Shown piece after piece: positions 1-11,326 of a stretch of 64,000 nucleotides of DNA. A program made the translations under genes and the position numbers. Each line of letters begins with the position of its first letter. Within the stretch, counting starts at the first letter, position 1. The stretch spans positions 10,721,685 to 10,785,684 of the forward strand of contig NW_004955438.1 of NCBI RefSeq assembly GCF_000276665.1, written 5' to 3'. Under the pieces are notes generated by a model that was given only the letters and a program-made list of their open reading frames with translations, was not told the DNA's origin and made no database searches. The DNA comes from Chinchilla lanigera (Eukaryota > Chordata > Mammalia > Rodentia > Chinchillidae).

Positions 1-1430
1 CTCTCTCCTCTCAGTAATCCCAATAAACACATCTAACTCAATGTTTAAGGACAGGGCTGAGTTAAAATAAATAGAGCTGGAAAGTATGAGTATTTTCAGC
101 TCCTGCCCAGCCATATTTAGTTGCAGGTTTTTTAGTAAAATTGTACCAGATAGATGATATGTCCTCACAAAGGAATAATTTATACTGGAATAATTCCTTC
201 ATCAGCAGAATAAACTCCTGCACTGTCTGTCCATGAGAAGTTGGAAGCAGGCAGATTTCCTCTTCCACTGTGTAGCCCATGTGTCCTGACAAAGGCCAGT
301 GAAGGGTGTCAAATTTACAACTTCAGAAAACCAGACAACTGACTGGCCAGGATCACTGATCCCATAAAGCCACTGTTCTGAGTTACTGCTAACTGGCTTT
401 GTCCCATTTTCATGTTAAAATGTCACAATGATTCAAGGCTCTGATATTTCCAACTATTCATTAGACAACCCTGTGGATGAAAATGTACTACTGCTTTTTT
501 TTTTTACACTAAATAAGAAGTAAATTCATGACTGTTGGTAAATCTCTTATTCTAATTAGTCTTGACAACATTCTAGCACAGGTCAGTCATGATTTTTTTT
601 CTATCTAACCAGAAGAAGTGAAAGTTTATGCTTCTCTTGCTCTTTTTTGTTTATTGAAGAGCAAAATGTATAACTATGTCACAGATATGAAAATACTTTT
701 TCCCTAAAAGCAGAAGTATAGTCTATACAGACAAGAGACTGTGAGAATCTTGAAATATAAATAAACCACGGATATGCAGATGTGCAAAACCAAGCAAAAA
801 ATGAGAATTTTGACTTGTAATCATGAATCAACTGAAATAATTACTTTCATTTTTATAAGTCCTTGAGGTTTTTGTTAATTTTCTCATTGTTCCTTAAGTT
901 TTCACTATTTCAGTAATGGTATAAATCATTCCAAATTTTTCAGTTTCTGTATATTAACTTACTTTGCAAACTCTTGTGTGCTTTATGAATGTATTACTTT
1001 TATTTTCATTGAAAGACCTACAAAAGAAGTGATAAAGACCTCTACATTTCTGATGTACCCTGATTAATTCCAACATGAAGAGTCCTGATTAGTCACAAGA
1101 TCACCCGATCTCTAGGTAGAAAAAAAATCCACCACCAACAATATTTAATGTCCTTTTACAACTCCCGACTCAGTGTGTTCTGATTATAGTCTTTAAAATT
1201 AAAATGTCCCATTCCAAATTAATTCCATCTCTTTAAAGTAATATTTTTCCTATCATTTCAAATAAAAGTTTGGGAGGACAAGTTTAAAAAATGATGTTTA
1301 ACTGCTTTATATCTCAAAAGCAGGAAGTTCTATGAGCTAATTTCACTTCATATTAAGCCACTTACAGATTTAGCAATAACTTTTAACTTGTTAAAGCATG
1401 ACATGAGTTTTTATAACAATTTATATCATT
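1..1430. other. Upstream intergenic sequence, nothing recognised
   Basis: AT-rich, apparently unique DNA. The short open frames here show no domain or family I recognise. By synteny with human, the neighbouring gene on this side would be GALC, but no GALC exon was seen. Confidence 0.4.
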
Positions 1431-1441
1431 CTCTAATGAGT

Positions 1442-1444
<3 letters not shown>

Positions 1445-1477
<33 letters not shown>

Positions 1478-1612
1478 GAGACAGGGTTTCACCATGCAGT
1501 TCAGGCTGGCCTTGAACTCACTTTGTACCCAGGCTGGCCTCGAACTCACAGTGATTCTTTTGCCTCAGCCACCCAAGTGCTGGGATTATAGGCATGCACC
1601 GCCATGCCTGGC
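1445..1612 (-). repeat. B1 SINE (7SL-derived), antisense
   Basis: A T-rich stretch followed by GAGACAGGGTTTCACCATG and the complement of the B1 body down to the 5' end at GCCATGCCTGGC. The two near-identical internal blocks (AGGCTGGCCT...GAACTCAC) are the 29-bp duplication of rodent B1. It is flanked by a target-site duplication, CTCTAATGAGTTTT at 1431 and CTCTAGTGAGTTTT at 1613, with one mismatch. Confidence 0.9.
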
Positions 1613-2039
1613 CTCTAGTGAGTTTTCAGATTTCATAGAATTATGTATTTGTCTAAGCCAGCTAATTCAATTGATTTTAGCCATCTATTTTCTGTTCTCA
1701 GAGGAGAATTAAAAGAGAAAATTGGTCTAAAGTCAAATGTTATATCTCTAACCCCATTACTCCCTCAAAAAGAAAATGACTTCACAAAGTTACTTATTTT
1801 CTTACCTCCCCCAATCTTCCTACCCCTCTTATTGCTATTAAATCACACCGTATTCACCATTAAACAGTCCTCTCCCATTCCCCTTTTCCTGTATTGTTCC
1901 CGAGAACTTGGTCACCCTAAATGGTTCTACAACATCCTCTCCTATCTAGTACATCCAAATTATTCATCCTACCTTACCTGAACAGGTCTCGTGGTGCTTG
2001 GTGATGCTGCCCTTGCAGCCTGGTTATTATTGAACAGTG

Positions 2040-2170
2040 TTTTCTCCTGTACTAGCTGATAAGCTCCTGTTTCTGTAAGAACCAGGCCCTATATGCCTCC
2101 CAGCACGATACTCTAAGAACATAACAGATACATGTATTGATGGACTGAACAAATGAATGAATTTACCTAG
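2040..2170 (+). repeat. LINE-2 3' tail fragment
   Basis: Reads like the L2 3' end: a diverged form of the CAGCACNTAGAACAGTGCC...ATTGATGGACTGAA...GAATGAATG layout. Divergence is high, as expected for L2. Confidence 0.45.
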
Positions 2171-2394
2171 TACACATTCTATTAAGTAAAGCCCATAGAT
2201 AGTATGCACTTGTAAGTAAGACTCCAAGGGAAAAGTAAGTCATAAAATCATAGTACAGTAAATAGCAAAACATCTTTTAAAGTACTTAAGAGACTTCTTT
2301 GTTGAAGCTTGGATAATGTTAGGCTTCCCATTAAGATGCTGCTTCCTCATTGGTTATGATGAAATATGAGTGCAATTTCCTGTCCCCTCAGCAG

Positions 2395-2476
2395 TGCTGG
2401 TTTCTCTTCTTGATGCAGGCAGACTTCTCACGCACCTCTGTGGACAGAAATCATCACTCTGAGAAACGGGGTAAGT
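2395..2476 (+). other. GPR65: Candidate non-coding first exon of GPR65 with splice donor
   Basis: A strong donor (GGGGTAAGTATG, intron starting at 2471) follows a short unique, non-repetitive stretch. Upstream lie an inverted CCAAT motif (ATTGG, 2349-2353) and TTCC/ETS-like motifs near 2343 and 2377, but no TATA box. The implied intron of about 5.5 kb is close to what I recall for human GPR65. This is inferred from splice signal and distance only; no transcript was available. Confidence 0.35.
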
Positions 2477-3549
2477 ATGAGATTTTACAACAAACCAAGA
2501 CTGTAAAATAGATAACACGCTTTGGTGTGATTGTTAGAGACAGTTGGGATGTTTTATCTCGTCTAGGCTGTATAAATGTAGTAATACAAAGCGTTACAGG
2601 GAAAGAGAAATGAGGAAGATACGTGGTTTCCTCTACTTTGAGCACTAGTCAGAGGATGTCCAATTTTAAATTTAGAACTACCAGTAGTTAGGTAAAACTC
2701 TGGTTATTCAAGAGGAGAACATTTGTGGTCTGTTTCCTTTTCAGGAAATGGTGTATTTTAGCAAACTGCATTGTTTAGAAAGGATCCTACCACCTCCTAT
2801 CTGGCATCATTTCCTCATCATACAATGGTCTAAAACACTTTCTGTACCCACGAGAAACAATGTGGAGTTAGGATATAAAGTTTCTGATATCAAGAAGTAT
2901 TAATGAGTAGTTATTTGTTAACAAGTGACTGTCACAGTGCCTGAAACACAAAGTCTTAATAAGGGGTTATTAAACTGAAAAATGAAAGCAAGCATCTCTT
3001 ATAACATGACAGAAGAAGTTTCTTTTCGTATTGATGTGTATTATTTTTGGTTATTACTCAACAGATCTTTCTCCACTACTAGGTTTGGGTAATAACCCAA
3101 CAAGCTCAATCAAGAACTGGTTAAGAATATATATAAATAAATATATTATAGGCTATCTTTTTGTGGCATTTGGTAAAAATTAAAATTAAAACTTGTCAGC
3201 GCTGATTCCAAAATCAGTTTTCTGAAAATCTGATTAAAATAGCCTAAATAATATTTGAAAAGATGTTTGAATAATAGGAAGTGTATAGCCCATTGAGATT
3301 TTAGATCCACACCTATTAAATGAACAAGTATTATCTGCGGTGCTTGGTATCATATGTAAAGTGTTACTGTACAAATCACACAGTGCCTCTAGCCCCTGTG
3401 CTGTGCTCTGTGGCCAGATGGCCATACATAATCTCCTTGTAGCAAATGTAGGGGACCGCTCCAAAGACTGCAGATTACTGATGCTGTCACTGAAAGAGCA
3501 TCAGCTAAAATTCAGTGAATTTGTGCTAGGTTCTCTGCCCCCATGTCAT

Positions 3550-3695
3550 CTCACAACACCACTGTGACATGGGTATTAACACATGTGAAACCTGGACCTA
3601 GAGAGGTGAAGAAAGACATAGAGTCCCAGACCTCCTGAGGGCTCTCAAACTGCGTCTAGAACCCATGCTCATAACAACAAGCTGTTACTGGTCTG
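3550..3695 (-). repeat. MIR SINE, antisense
   Basis: Contains the antisense MIR core pattern (ACCTGGACCTAGAGAGGTGA, then a block resembling GAACCCA...CATGCTC). Old and diverged; lies inside the GPR65 intron. Confidence 0.5.
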
Positions 3696-3861
3696 GGTGC
3701 CTAGTGGAGAAGAGATCCGGGATCTGCGCTCCATCAAACCACCCAGTCTCGTGTTTGTTCTCCATAAGGCAAGAGATTCTTTCACAGCTGCAGAAGTTCA
3801 TTCCGTAGAGAACTTTACAAACCTTCCTAAAATCATTTTTTCCATTTTACACATCTAATCT

Positions 3862-3867
3862 TTGTGT

Positions 3868-3898
<31 letters not shown>

Positions 3899-3912
3899 AG
3901 TGTGTGTGTGTA
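3862..3912 (+). repeat. (TG)n microsatellite
   Basis: About 50 bases of nearly pure TG dinucleotides with two GA interruptions, inside the GPR65 intron. Confidence 0.95.
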
Positions 3913-4119
3913 GGAAGCAATGCATACTGAGTAACATTGATAAAGAAGAAAGGAGAGGCTGTGCCCATTCTCTCATTTTCTTCCTCCGGATATCAAGGAA
4001 GGCAATGTTCAGGGTTCACGTGTACAAACTAGGGCTGAACATGGTGCACACTCCTCACAGTCCCCTTAGCAGCTTACTTGTTCCTTCCTGTGTCTCAGCC
4101 TTTATTCTAGTGTCATTTT

Positions 4120-6105
4120 TTCTTCTTCACTTGTATTTCTTTAATGTTTCCAACGTGAGGAATTTGGGAGCAGATTCTCTCGATGGCAGGTTACCTGAAA
4201 ATATTCTAATTTTTGCTCTGGCCTTTGTGATTTGGTACTGTTGGGTATGCAACTATAAGATGATATATATTTTCTTCGACATCTAGAAATATTAATCCTC
4301 TGTTCCTGGTTTCTTTCATTGTTGGTGATAAATTCTTTGTCAGTCAGATTTTATCTTTTGTGAGTATTTCTTTTTCTCTCTGGCTTTGCTGATATGCAGT
4401 TTGATAGCAATGTATCTAAGTATAAGTTTCCATTTTTGGTTGTTTTTAATCCTATTTGGGATTTGCTAGGCCTCGTGTATCTCAGGATTCTATGTCCTTC
4501 ATCAGTTCTGGAAAGCACTCAGCTATTGCCTTTGTAAATATTGCCTTTTCCTTATTCTCTCTTTTCTGCCTTTATAAGATTTCAATAATACATATGCCAA
4601 CCTTTTCACTTTTTCTCTATGTCTCTTTGATATTTTACCATTTCTTTTAACACTGAGTTCTCCAGTTCCATTTTACAATTCACTAATTCTTTCTTCAGCT
4701 GGGTCTAATTAGTGGGTTCATTTCTTTAAGTTTAAATTAGTATGTTTTTTATTTCTAGAAAGCTCATTTCAGTCTTTCAGAAATATGCCTAGTCATTTTT
4801 ATATTCTCTTGCTCCTTACTCATGTGTCCCAACCTCCTTCTATCTCTTTAAATATATCACACACTTTTTTGTTATATATGTATTAATGTATCTCTAACCC
4901 TCTGGTGGATCTAGCTCTCCTCTCTACTGTTCTTGCTCAGTCTTACATATAATGGCTTGTTTGTGTGTGTTTGTGTGTATTTGTGTTTGTGTGTGTGTGT
5001 GTGTGTGTCTATTCTGACAAAGTCATATGTGTTAAAACTCTTATCTGTGGTTTTCTGCGAAGCCTAGAGTGAGAAAGTCTTCCTCAAGGGAAGATTTGTC
5101 TTTATTTCTTCCATGTACCTGGAATTTATTTGTTTTTCACATAGTACATACTCATCTTAGAAAAATTTCCTTAGCTATTTGGATTATTTCTTTGGTTTTT
5201 CTGAACTGTTTTTTATATAAGAACAGATAATTAACATTTCTTAGGGAGGCATATATGGTCCATTGGCATGTCAAATAGATATTGTTTGTTGAAATGCTTG
5301 ACAACTTGCAGTCTTTTGATTTATTCCACTTTTAAACTTTTTAGTTGTAATACAGTTATTTATACAGAAAAAAATGCATACATCCCAAGTACACAGCTCA
5401 ATCAGTGTTCACAAACAGTATATTCAGAGAGTGTGTACAGCTTGACACATTTGTACAAACTGGGTATGGCTCATGGAACCATTACCTACCCATATCAAGA
5501 AACAGAACATTACCAAAATCTCAGAAGTTCCCCTTATTTCCTCTTTCAACATTTCCTACCCCTGACTCCTCAAAGCATAGATCAACTCCTGTGGTTTTTA
5601 ATCAATGCATATTCTTTTGTTTTTGTCTTTTTGACCACTCAACATTACATTGGTGAGCTGCAGACATCTTATTGCATGTAGAAATAATTTGTTCATTTTT
5701 ATTGGTATATATAGTTAATTCTGTTAATATAACAAACTTTACTTGTCTATTCTTTACTTATCTATTTACTTATCTATTCAACTGCTAATGGGCATTCTAG
5801 TTGTGGAATATTACAAATAGTGTTACTGTGAATACTCTAATTTTGGTACATACTGTTTAGTAAGCCTGGGTGTATTTATATTGAGCATGTACCTAGAAGT
5901 GGAATTGCTCAAGCATGTGATATGCGTAAATACCAGTTTTCCAACCAACAGTATATGACAGTGCAGATATTCTACATACTCACCAGTACTTGGTGTTTTA
6001 TGCATTTTTTTCCATTCCATTTATTCTAGTAGTAGTATGTCATTGTGGTTTTAGCTCTTATTTCCTTGCTGACTAATAAAATTGAGCACGTAGGTTACCC
6101 TAAAG
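4120..6105 (-). repeat. Old L1 (L1M-type) sequence, antisense
   Basis: Long AT-rich block in the GPR65 intron matching the antisense of ancient L1. The part from about 5330 to 6105 follows the familiar order: accessory-site text about positions 5460-5560, then a block resembling TGGGCATTCTAGTTGTGGAA, then ACCTAGAAGTGGAATTGCTC, then CATTGTGGTTTTAGCTCT. The part from about 4380 to 4860 resembles another L1M segment (TTCATCAGTTCTGGAAAGCA). A TG microsatellite lies within it. Confidence 0.65.
4961..5008 (+). repeat. (TG)n/(TTTG)n microsatellite
   Basis: Mixed TTTGTG and TG repeats of about 48 bases inside the old L1 block. Confidence 0.9.
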
Positions 6106-7920
6106 TGTGTTTTCCAGTGAAGACCTGCCAGACGCCATGCATATTCATTTTTTTTAATGGCTTCTCACAGAAACTAAACTGAGGTATAGAATTTGCCAAT
6201 CTTTCTCTGCTATCTGCAAATGTCTATGGCATTTGATAGCTCATGTCATCTTATCTTAATTTATCTTATCTTCTCCTATCTTACCTCATCAGGTTTTTGC
6301 CTCACATTTTCCCTAAAGGGAGAGGCTCCTGGATTCTAATGTATGTGCAATGGCAGGGGACCCTTTCCTATACACAGTACTAAGGGTTGTGTTTTTTTCT
6401 GGAGGGCCTCTGTTTCTTCCTCCAGATGCACATTTGCCTCCAGAATATCCAGAACTTTTGTGCTCACTTATGTCCCGCATCACAGCTCCCACTTCCTTTT
6501 ACCCATCATAATTTTTCTTCTCTAGAAGGCTCTCTACCCAAAAGGTTGTTTTTCAAATTTCATTCATATTTTTAGGTAGCAAAACAAGATCTTAAAAGTT
6601 TATGTTCTCTGCTTTAAGAGTAAGATACAATATGCATTCTGGGTATGACTTGCTCTACTAGCAGAATCCTGATCCTTGTCATAGCAAATTTCTTTCATGC
6701 TTAAGATTTATCAACACTTGCAAGTGAGTGGTTCTGATGCACCGCATAGCATCCCTGAAAAGTTCCCTATGATGGGGTCCTCATTATGTACATTTTCCAA
6801 ACCAGCAAAAGCCCCGTTTACAAAAGAGTACAGAAACATTTCTGTATTCCAGCTTGAATAGAAATATGCATACTCCACTCTCCTGTGAATTTATGACATT
6901 ATGGCTTTAAAAATAGACAAACCTAATAAAAGTGGAACTTGTTGATCACAAAATTTCACCTAGAATTGAAACTATCCTACCTCCTACATATGAAAGTATA
7001 TGTGAGACAAATGTGTTAATCCACAAAGGAAGCAAAAGATAAACAGAAAAGATGAGGTTGTCTAATTATGTATTAAGGCTCTCAAGCTGCTATATTTCAA
7101 AAGTCAACTTTATCACTTTTTAATGGAAATATTTTCCTGATTAATAAGGTGATATTGAAAATGTCTTTGCCTAGCTTGCATTAAAAATTTAACATCTAAA
7201 ATTATATAACCATAGTGTTTATCACACACCAAAAGCACTTACTAAGTATTTAAATTTCTGTTTACCTGCTGAAATGACTTTTAACTTTAGCTTTGATTGT
7301 TACTTTGTGTCTGGTATGAAATATAATTCCCTCTAATCTAGCATCCCTTGGGCAGTTCTTATTTGAAGTAGGTAAAAATATCTCTGCTCGGGTTTCCTTA
7401 TTAAACACAGTTAAATTTTTTTCCATTTAAATATCTTCAATAAATGCAACAAGATTGCTTCAAAATCATAATTGCAATGAGGTTATGCATCTTTTAAAGA
7501 TCTACTCTGTTCTAGTTCATCCTTCATTCCAGAAAGGAAAGTACTTTTAAAAGATACCCATCTCTGTGAAAACAAAGCCTTAGATCTATTCATGTTTGCA
7601 CCAATCTCCTGTGAGATTTCTGAAGAATGGGACAGCACTCCATGGAAGCTAAGAGATTCCCCAGTTGACCCTGGGGGTTCCATATCATGAGCTGTGACAA
7701 TTAACATGTCTATTTGTGCTCATTAAATTGAGCTGATCATTTTAGCTAGCTGCCCTGAGCCTGGATTCTGACTTCCATCTGATAATCTGTATGGTGTACT
7801 CCTACCCTTTCAGAGCACTGATGAATTCATTAGAGCTTTTGAAACCACAGGAAAATTGAAAAGAATTCTGAGTAAAAGAAAATCTGATGTTGAAAATAAA
7901 CTACAATGAGGCAAGACTTA
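6106..7920. other. GPR65 intron, 3' part, mostly unique
   Basis: Beyond a short TTATC-rich patch at about 6243-6290, nothing was recognised. The short open frames in this stretch look like chance frames in AT-rich DNA. Confidence 0.4.
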
Positions 7921-7974
7921 TTTTCCTGTTTACCTTCTAGGGACTAATGCCATTGCTCCCTTAAAAAGGAAACA
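7921..7974 (+). other. GPR65: GPR65 coding-exon splice acceptor and 5' UTR
   Basis: A pyrimidine-rich run ending in TTCTAG at 7940 is a strong 3' splice site. The exon then gives 34 bases of 5' UTR before the ATG at 7975. This agrees with the known structure of GPR65: a short non-coding first exon spliced to one exon carrying the entire CDS. Confidence 0.75.
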
Positions 7975-8976
7975 ATGAACAGCACGTGCACTGAAGAACA
8001 GCATGATGTGGATCATTATTTGTTCCCAATCGTCTACATCTTTGTGATTGTAATCAGTGTCCCAGCCAATATTGGATCTCTCTGTGTGTCTTTTCTGCAA
8101 GCAAAGAAGGCAAATGAACTAGGAATTTACCTCTTCAGCTTATCACTGTCAGATTTGCTATATTCATTAACTCTCCCTCTGTGGGTTAATTATACTTGGA
8201 ATAAAGACAACTGGACTTTCTCTTCTGCCTTGTGCAAAGGAAGTGCTTTCTTCATGTACTTGAACTTTTACAGCAGCACAGGATTTCTCACCTGCATCGC
8301 CGTTGATCGGTATCTAGCGGTAGTCTACCCTTTGAAGTTTCTTTTACTAAGAACAAGAAAATTTGCATTCGTGGTCAGCCTATCCATCTGGGTAATGGAA
8401 TCCATCTTTAATTCTGTCATTCTGTGGGAAGATGAAACCTCTACTGAATACTGTAATGACCAAAAGTCATTTACTTTATGTTATGACAAATACCCTTTGG
8501 AGAAATGGCAAATCAACCTCAACTTGTTTAGAATGTGCACAGGCTATGCAGCACCTTTGGTCATCATCCTGATTTGCAACCAGAAAGTCTACAAAGCTGT
8601 GCAGCATAATCAAGCCACAGAAAACACTGAAAAGATAAGAATCATCAAACTGCTCATCAGCATCACACTGACGTTTGTCCTGTGCTTTACTCCCTTTCAT
8701 GTGATGTTGTTGATCCGCTGCATTTTAGAGCGTGATGTCAACCTTGATGACCACAAGTCCGGAAAGCAGACGTATGCAATGTATAGAATTACTGTTGCAT
8801 TAACAAGTCTAAATTGCGTGGCTGATCCACTTCTCTACTGCTTTGTAACTGAAACAGGAAGATCTGATATGCGGAATATATTAAAATTCTGCACTGGGAA
8901 ATGCAATAAATCACAAAGAAAACGCATACTTTCAGTGTCTACAAGAGATACTATTGAATTAGATGTCCTCGAATAG
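7975..8976 (+). CDS. GPR65: GPR65 (TDAG8), proton-sensing class A GPCR
   Basis: Intact 333-residue receptor that I recognise as GPR65/TDAG8. The family senses extracellular acidity through histidines and couples mainly to Gs/cAMP at the plasma membrane of lymphoid and myeloid cells. Visible in the sequence: seven hydrophobic segments at about 17-39, 49-71, 88-109, 129-150, 187-208, 224-249 and 270-290; the DRY motif at 111-113; a CFTP motif in TM6 (237-240); DPLLY in TM7 in place of NPxxY, as usual for this subfamily. N-glycosylation sequons lie at N2, N72 and N79. Cys87 plus cysteines 160/169 can form the ECL2 disulfide. His10, His14 and His242 match the positions implicated in pH sensing. 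The human protein is 337 residues; the four missing residues fall in ECL2, ECL3 and the C-tail. The ATG lies 34 bases after a good splice acceptor, and the whole CDS is in one exon, as expected for this gene. Confidence 0.97.
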   Translation: MNSTCTEEQHDVDHYLFPIVYIFVIVISVPANIGSLCVSFLQAKKANELGIYLFSLSLSDLLYSLTLPLWVNYTWNKDNWTFSSALCKGSAFFMYLNFYSSTGFLTCIAVDRYLAVVYPLKFLLLRTRKFAFVVSLSIWVMESIFNSVILWEDETSTEYCNDQKSFTLCYDKYPLEKWQINLNLFRMCTGYAAPLVIILICNQKVYKAVQHNQATENTEKIRIIKLLISITLTFVLCFTPFHVMLLIRCILERDVNLDDHKSGKQTYAMYRITVALTSLNCVADPLLYCFVTETGRSDMRNILKFCTGKCNKSQRKRILSVSTRDTIELDVLE

Positions 8977-9424
8977 AATACAAAATTGGAGGGGAGGGAT
9001 TTAAGGTACATGGCATTATATCATCACAATTAAATTTTGAGAAGGAAATCTACCATGGCAAGGGACTAGGTATTCTAACTGAATATTTTAATCCTGTCCA
9101 GTGGAAATATTGTTAAAGTTCATTGTACAACTCCCTCCTTGACTTTGATTAAATGTGGCATATTAAACAAAATTTAGTATCTTCCTAATGACTTCAGATC
9201 ATTATTGTTCATGACAACTGTTTTTGGATCTGTGCTATAGAAGCTGTCAGAGGATAATAACAGGTATATGATCATTAGTCTTTAAGTTAATGGCCCTTAT
9301 GTTTGGTTTTTATGATTTTTCTTGCTTTTTCTTTGGATATTAGTCTATCTATAAGCTGTCAATTCTCCCAAGTCTATGTACCTATCTCCAACAACCCAAA
9401 CTACTTCAACCCAAAGACACCGCT

Positions 9425-9535
9425 TCTGGTCATTCATTAACGAATATTTACTGATCCCACTGTGCATACCAGGTTTTTGCATGAAGTGCTGTGGTTACAA
9501 AAGAAATGGTCTCATGAACTTAACATTAATTCTAA
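9425..9535 (-). repeat. LINE-2 fragment, antisense
   Basis: Antisense of an L2 3' end: CATTCATTAACGAATATTTACTGA, then a diverged CACTGTGCATACCAGGTTTTTGC block and GTGCTGTGGTTACAA. Lies in the GPR65 3' UTR or flank. Confidence 0.55.
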
Positions 9536-9710
9536 AACCTAGTTACTGAGATTTTAAGATTTCTATATAAAGTAAAAGTTTGGAGTTTTTGTTTTGCTTC
9601 CCTTTTAGTCTTTAACTGTGTACACAGTACTTGGAATTACTTATCTGACATTATTTGATGTATGAAATCTTACATTCAGCAGTTTCTTTTTGGACTTAAA
9701 ATATTTGGCG

Positions 9711-9806
9711 AGCCAGGAGCCCAGTATCAGCTACTCAGGAGGCTGAGGCAGGAGGACTGTTAGTTCCAGGCCAGCCTGAGCAACTTAGCAAGAACCTATG
9801 TAAAAA
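9711..9806 (+). repeat. 7SL-derived SINE fragment, sense
   Basis: Contains CAGCTACTCAGGAGGCTGAG, GCAGGAGGACTGTTAGTTCC and AGGCCAGCCTGAGCAAC, the Alu/B1 right-hand core, followed by a short A-rich tail. The 5' end is degraded. Confidence 0.7.
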
Positions 9807-9834
9807 AATATTGATAAAATATATTCTTTTGAAT

Positions 9835-11225
9835 TTTTACTATGACAGTTTCTCTGTCTATTTGCAGGTAAGCAGTAGGTAAACATTTCTCCTAATGAGT
9901 ATCTTTTAAGACTTTTAAAATCCTCTTTACTTTAATTCTTCAATTTCTTCTCTTTCGTATCTGTTCTTTCTACTCCAAAGGTGACCAGATTATAAATATC
10001 TTGACACTATGTGGTACCCTCACTTCTGAAAACAAAGTTTTAATAAGATGACCAATATTTTTTCAATGGTGAATTTCTCAATAAACACTGAAAAATCAGT
10101 GAGTGCAAAGATAATGGTAATTCTCCACCAGTCTCCCATGCTGATCTATGTCCACCTTGATCTGAGGCCTCATGTGCATTCTCTCTATTCTTTGCATTTT
10201 TCTCTTCATAATGACTTTAGAGAATGAATAGGTTCTGTCTGGGTACTCTGAGACACTCATGTATGCTTAAAGACTAAAGATACAATGAAACAAAGAGAAA
10301 AATAGTTTCAGCTCTTTGCTTAATTACCAATAAATGATTAGCAGCATGTAAACTGAACACCAATAAAAATAAATGGCCCAGAAACCATTTTCCCACATCT
10401 GGAAATTCAGATGTAGATTAAGTGTGTTGTCCCAGGCCACATACTTTGCTGAAAGCAGAGACAGACCTCGAACGCAAGAATGCTGAATTCCCTCCAGAGT
10501 TGATTCTTTCCCTTTATAATATTTAAAAATATTTCTACTATTTTCTGTTTTGGTCATGATAAAAACATATGTATAAATAGTTGATTAGTGTTACTGTTAA
10601 ATTTAGGTCAGAATAGGGGAATAGAGACAGTTGTTTCATTATTAATACTTCCAGAAATATAATAAATCATATAGTAATTAAAGTAAATGAAAGGTAGTAA
10701 TTAAGTGACTCTGTTACGGAGAACAGATTAAGACTTTTCTGCAGCTGGTTATGTAAATCAGAAACATGGCAAATACAAATTTATGCTACACTTAATAAGA
10801 ATGTTATAATTAATGATTAACAGCAAAACACTGATCTAAGATGTTATAGAATTACTTCCCAGATGAGGCAGGCTAGAAGCTGATATTTTCTCTCAGAGCA
10901 GGGCTAATCATGGAGAAGCCAGGGTGGGAGGCTACTCATGATTTAGAACAGAGTACTGCAGACGTGATCTGAAAAGACCAGTACTGCGTAGTTAACCCTT
11001 TAGTTTTTAACCCTTTAGCTTTTAGTTTTAGTTTTTAGGTTCCTTTTTGAAGTTACCTCTAAGTTGAAGGTATTTCTGGAAGGGATAAGACCTTTTAACG
11101 GTTATTACATGAAACTTTGTGCTCAGAAGGCTCAACTGGAACAGCAGATCATACACTTCTGGTCTGAAAAATTTCCAAAATTTCCTCATGGCTCAGTTCC
11201 TATAATCTATAAGGAGAATGGTAGC
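9835..11225. other. 3' flank of GPR65, no gene seen
   Basis: AT-rich, apparently unique sequence with candidate poly(A) signals only. A short degenerate tandem of TTTAG/TTTTAG units occurs at about 10999-11038. Confidence 0.4.
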
Positions 11226-11231
11226 ATTTAC

Positions 11232-11326
11232 TTTTTTTTTTTTTTTTTTTTTGGTAACAGGAATCAAACTCCGGACCTTACACTTGCGAGGCAGGGGCTT
11301 GTGCCACTGAGCTATCTCCCTGGCCC
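11232..11326 (-). repeat. ID SINE (tRNA-Ala-derived), antisense
   Basis: Poly-T then the complement of the ID body, ending in the complement of the A-box (GCCACTGAGCTATCTCCC). Diverged from the young copies in this window. Confidence 0.85.

Larger units (their letters stand above)
8977..10670 (+). other. GPR65 3' UTR and immediate flank
   Basis: AT-rich sequence downstream of the stop codon. Candidate poly(A) signals AATAAA occur at 10080, 10329 and 10661, and an ATTAAA lies near 9148. Which one is used cannot be decided from sequence. The stretch contains an L2 fragment and a 7SL-type SINE, which would be part of the transcript if a distal signal is used. Confidence 0.4.

Noticed and set aside
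62..292. Minus-strand 76-residue frame
   Set aside because: Not recognised; length is expected by chance and there is no supporting splice or promoter context. Not a GALC exon as far as I can tell.
3900..4286. 128-residue open frame in the GPR65 intron
   Set aside because: Starts in a TG microsatellite and continues into old antisense L1 sequence.
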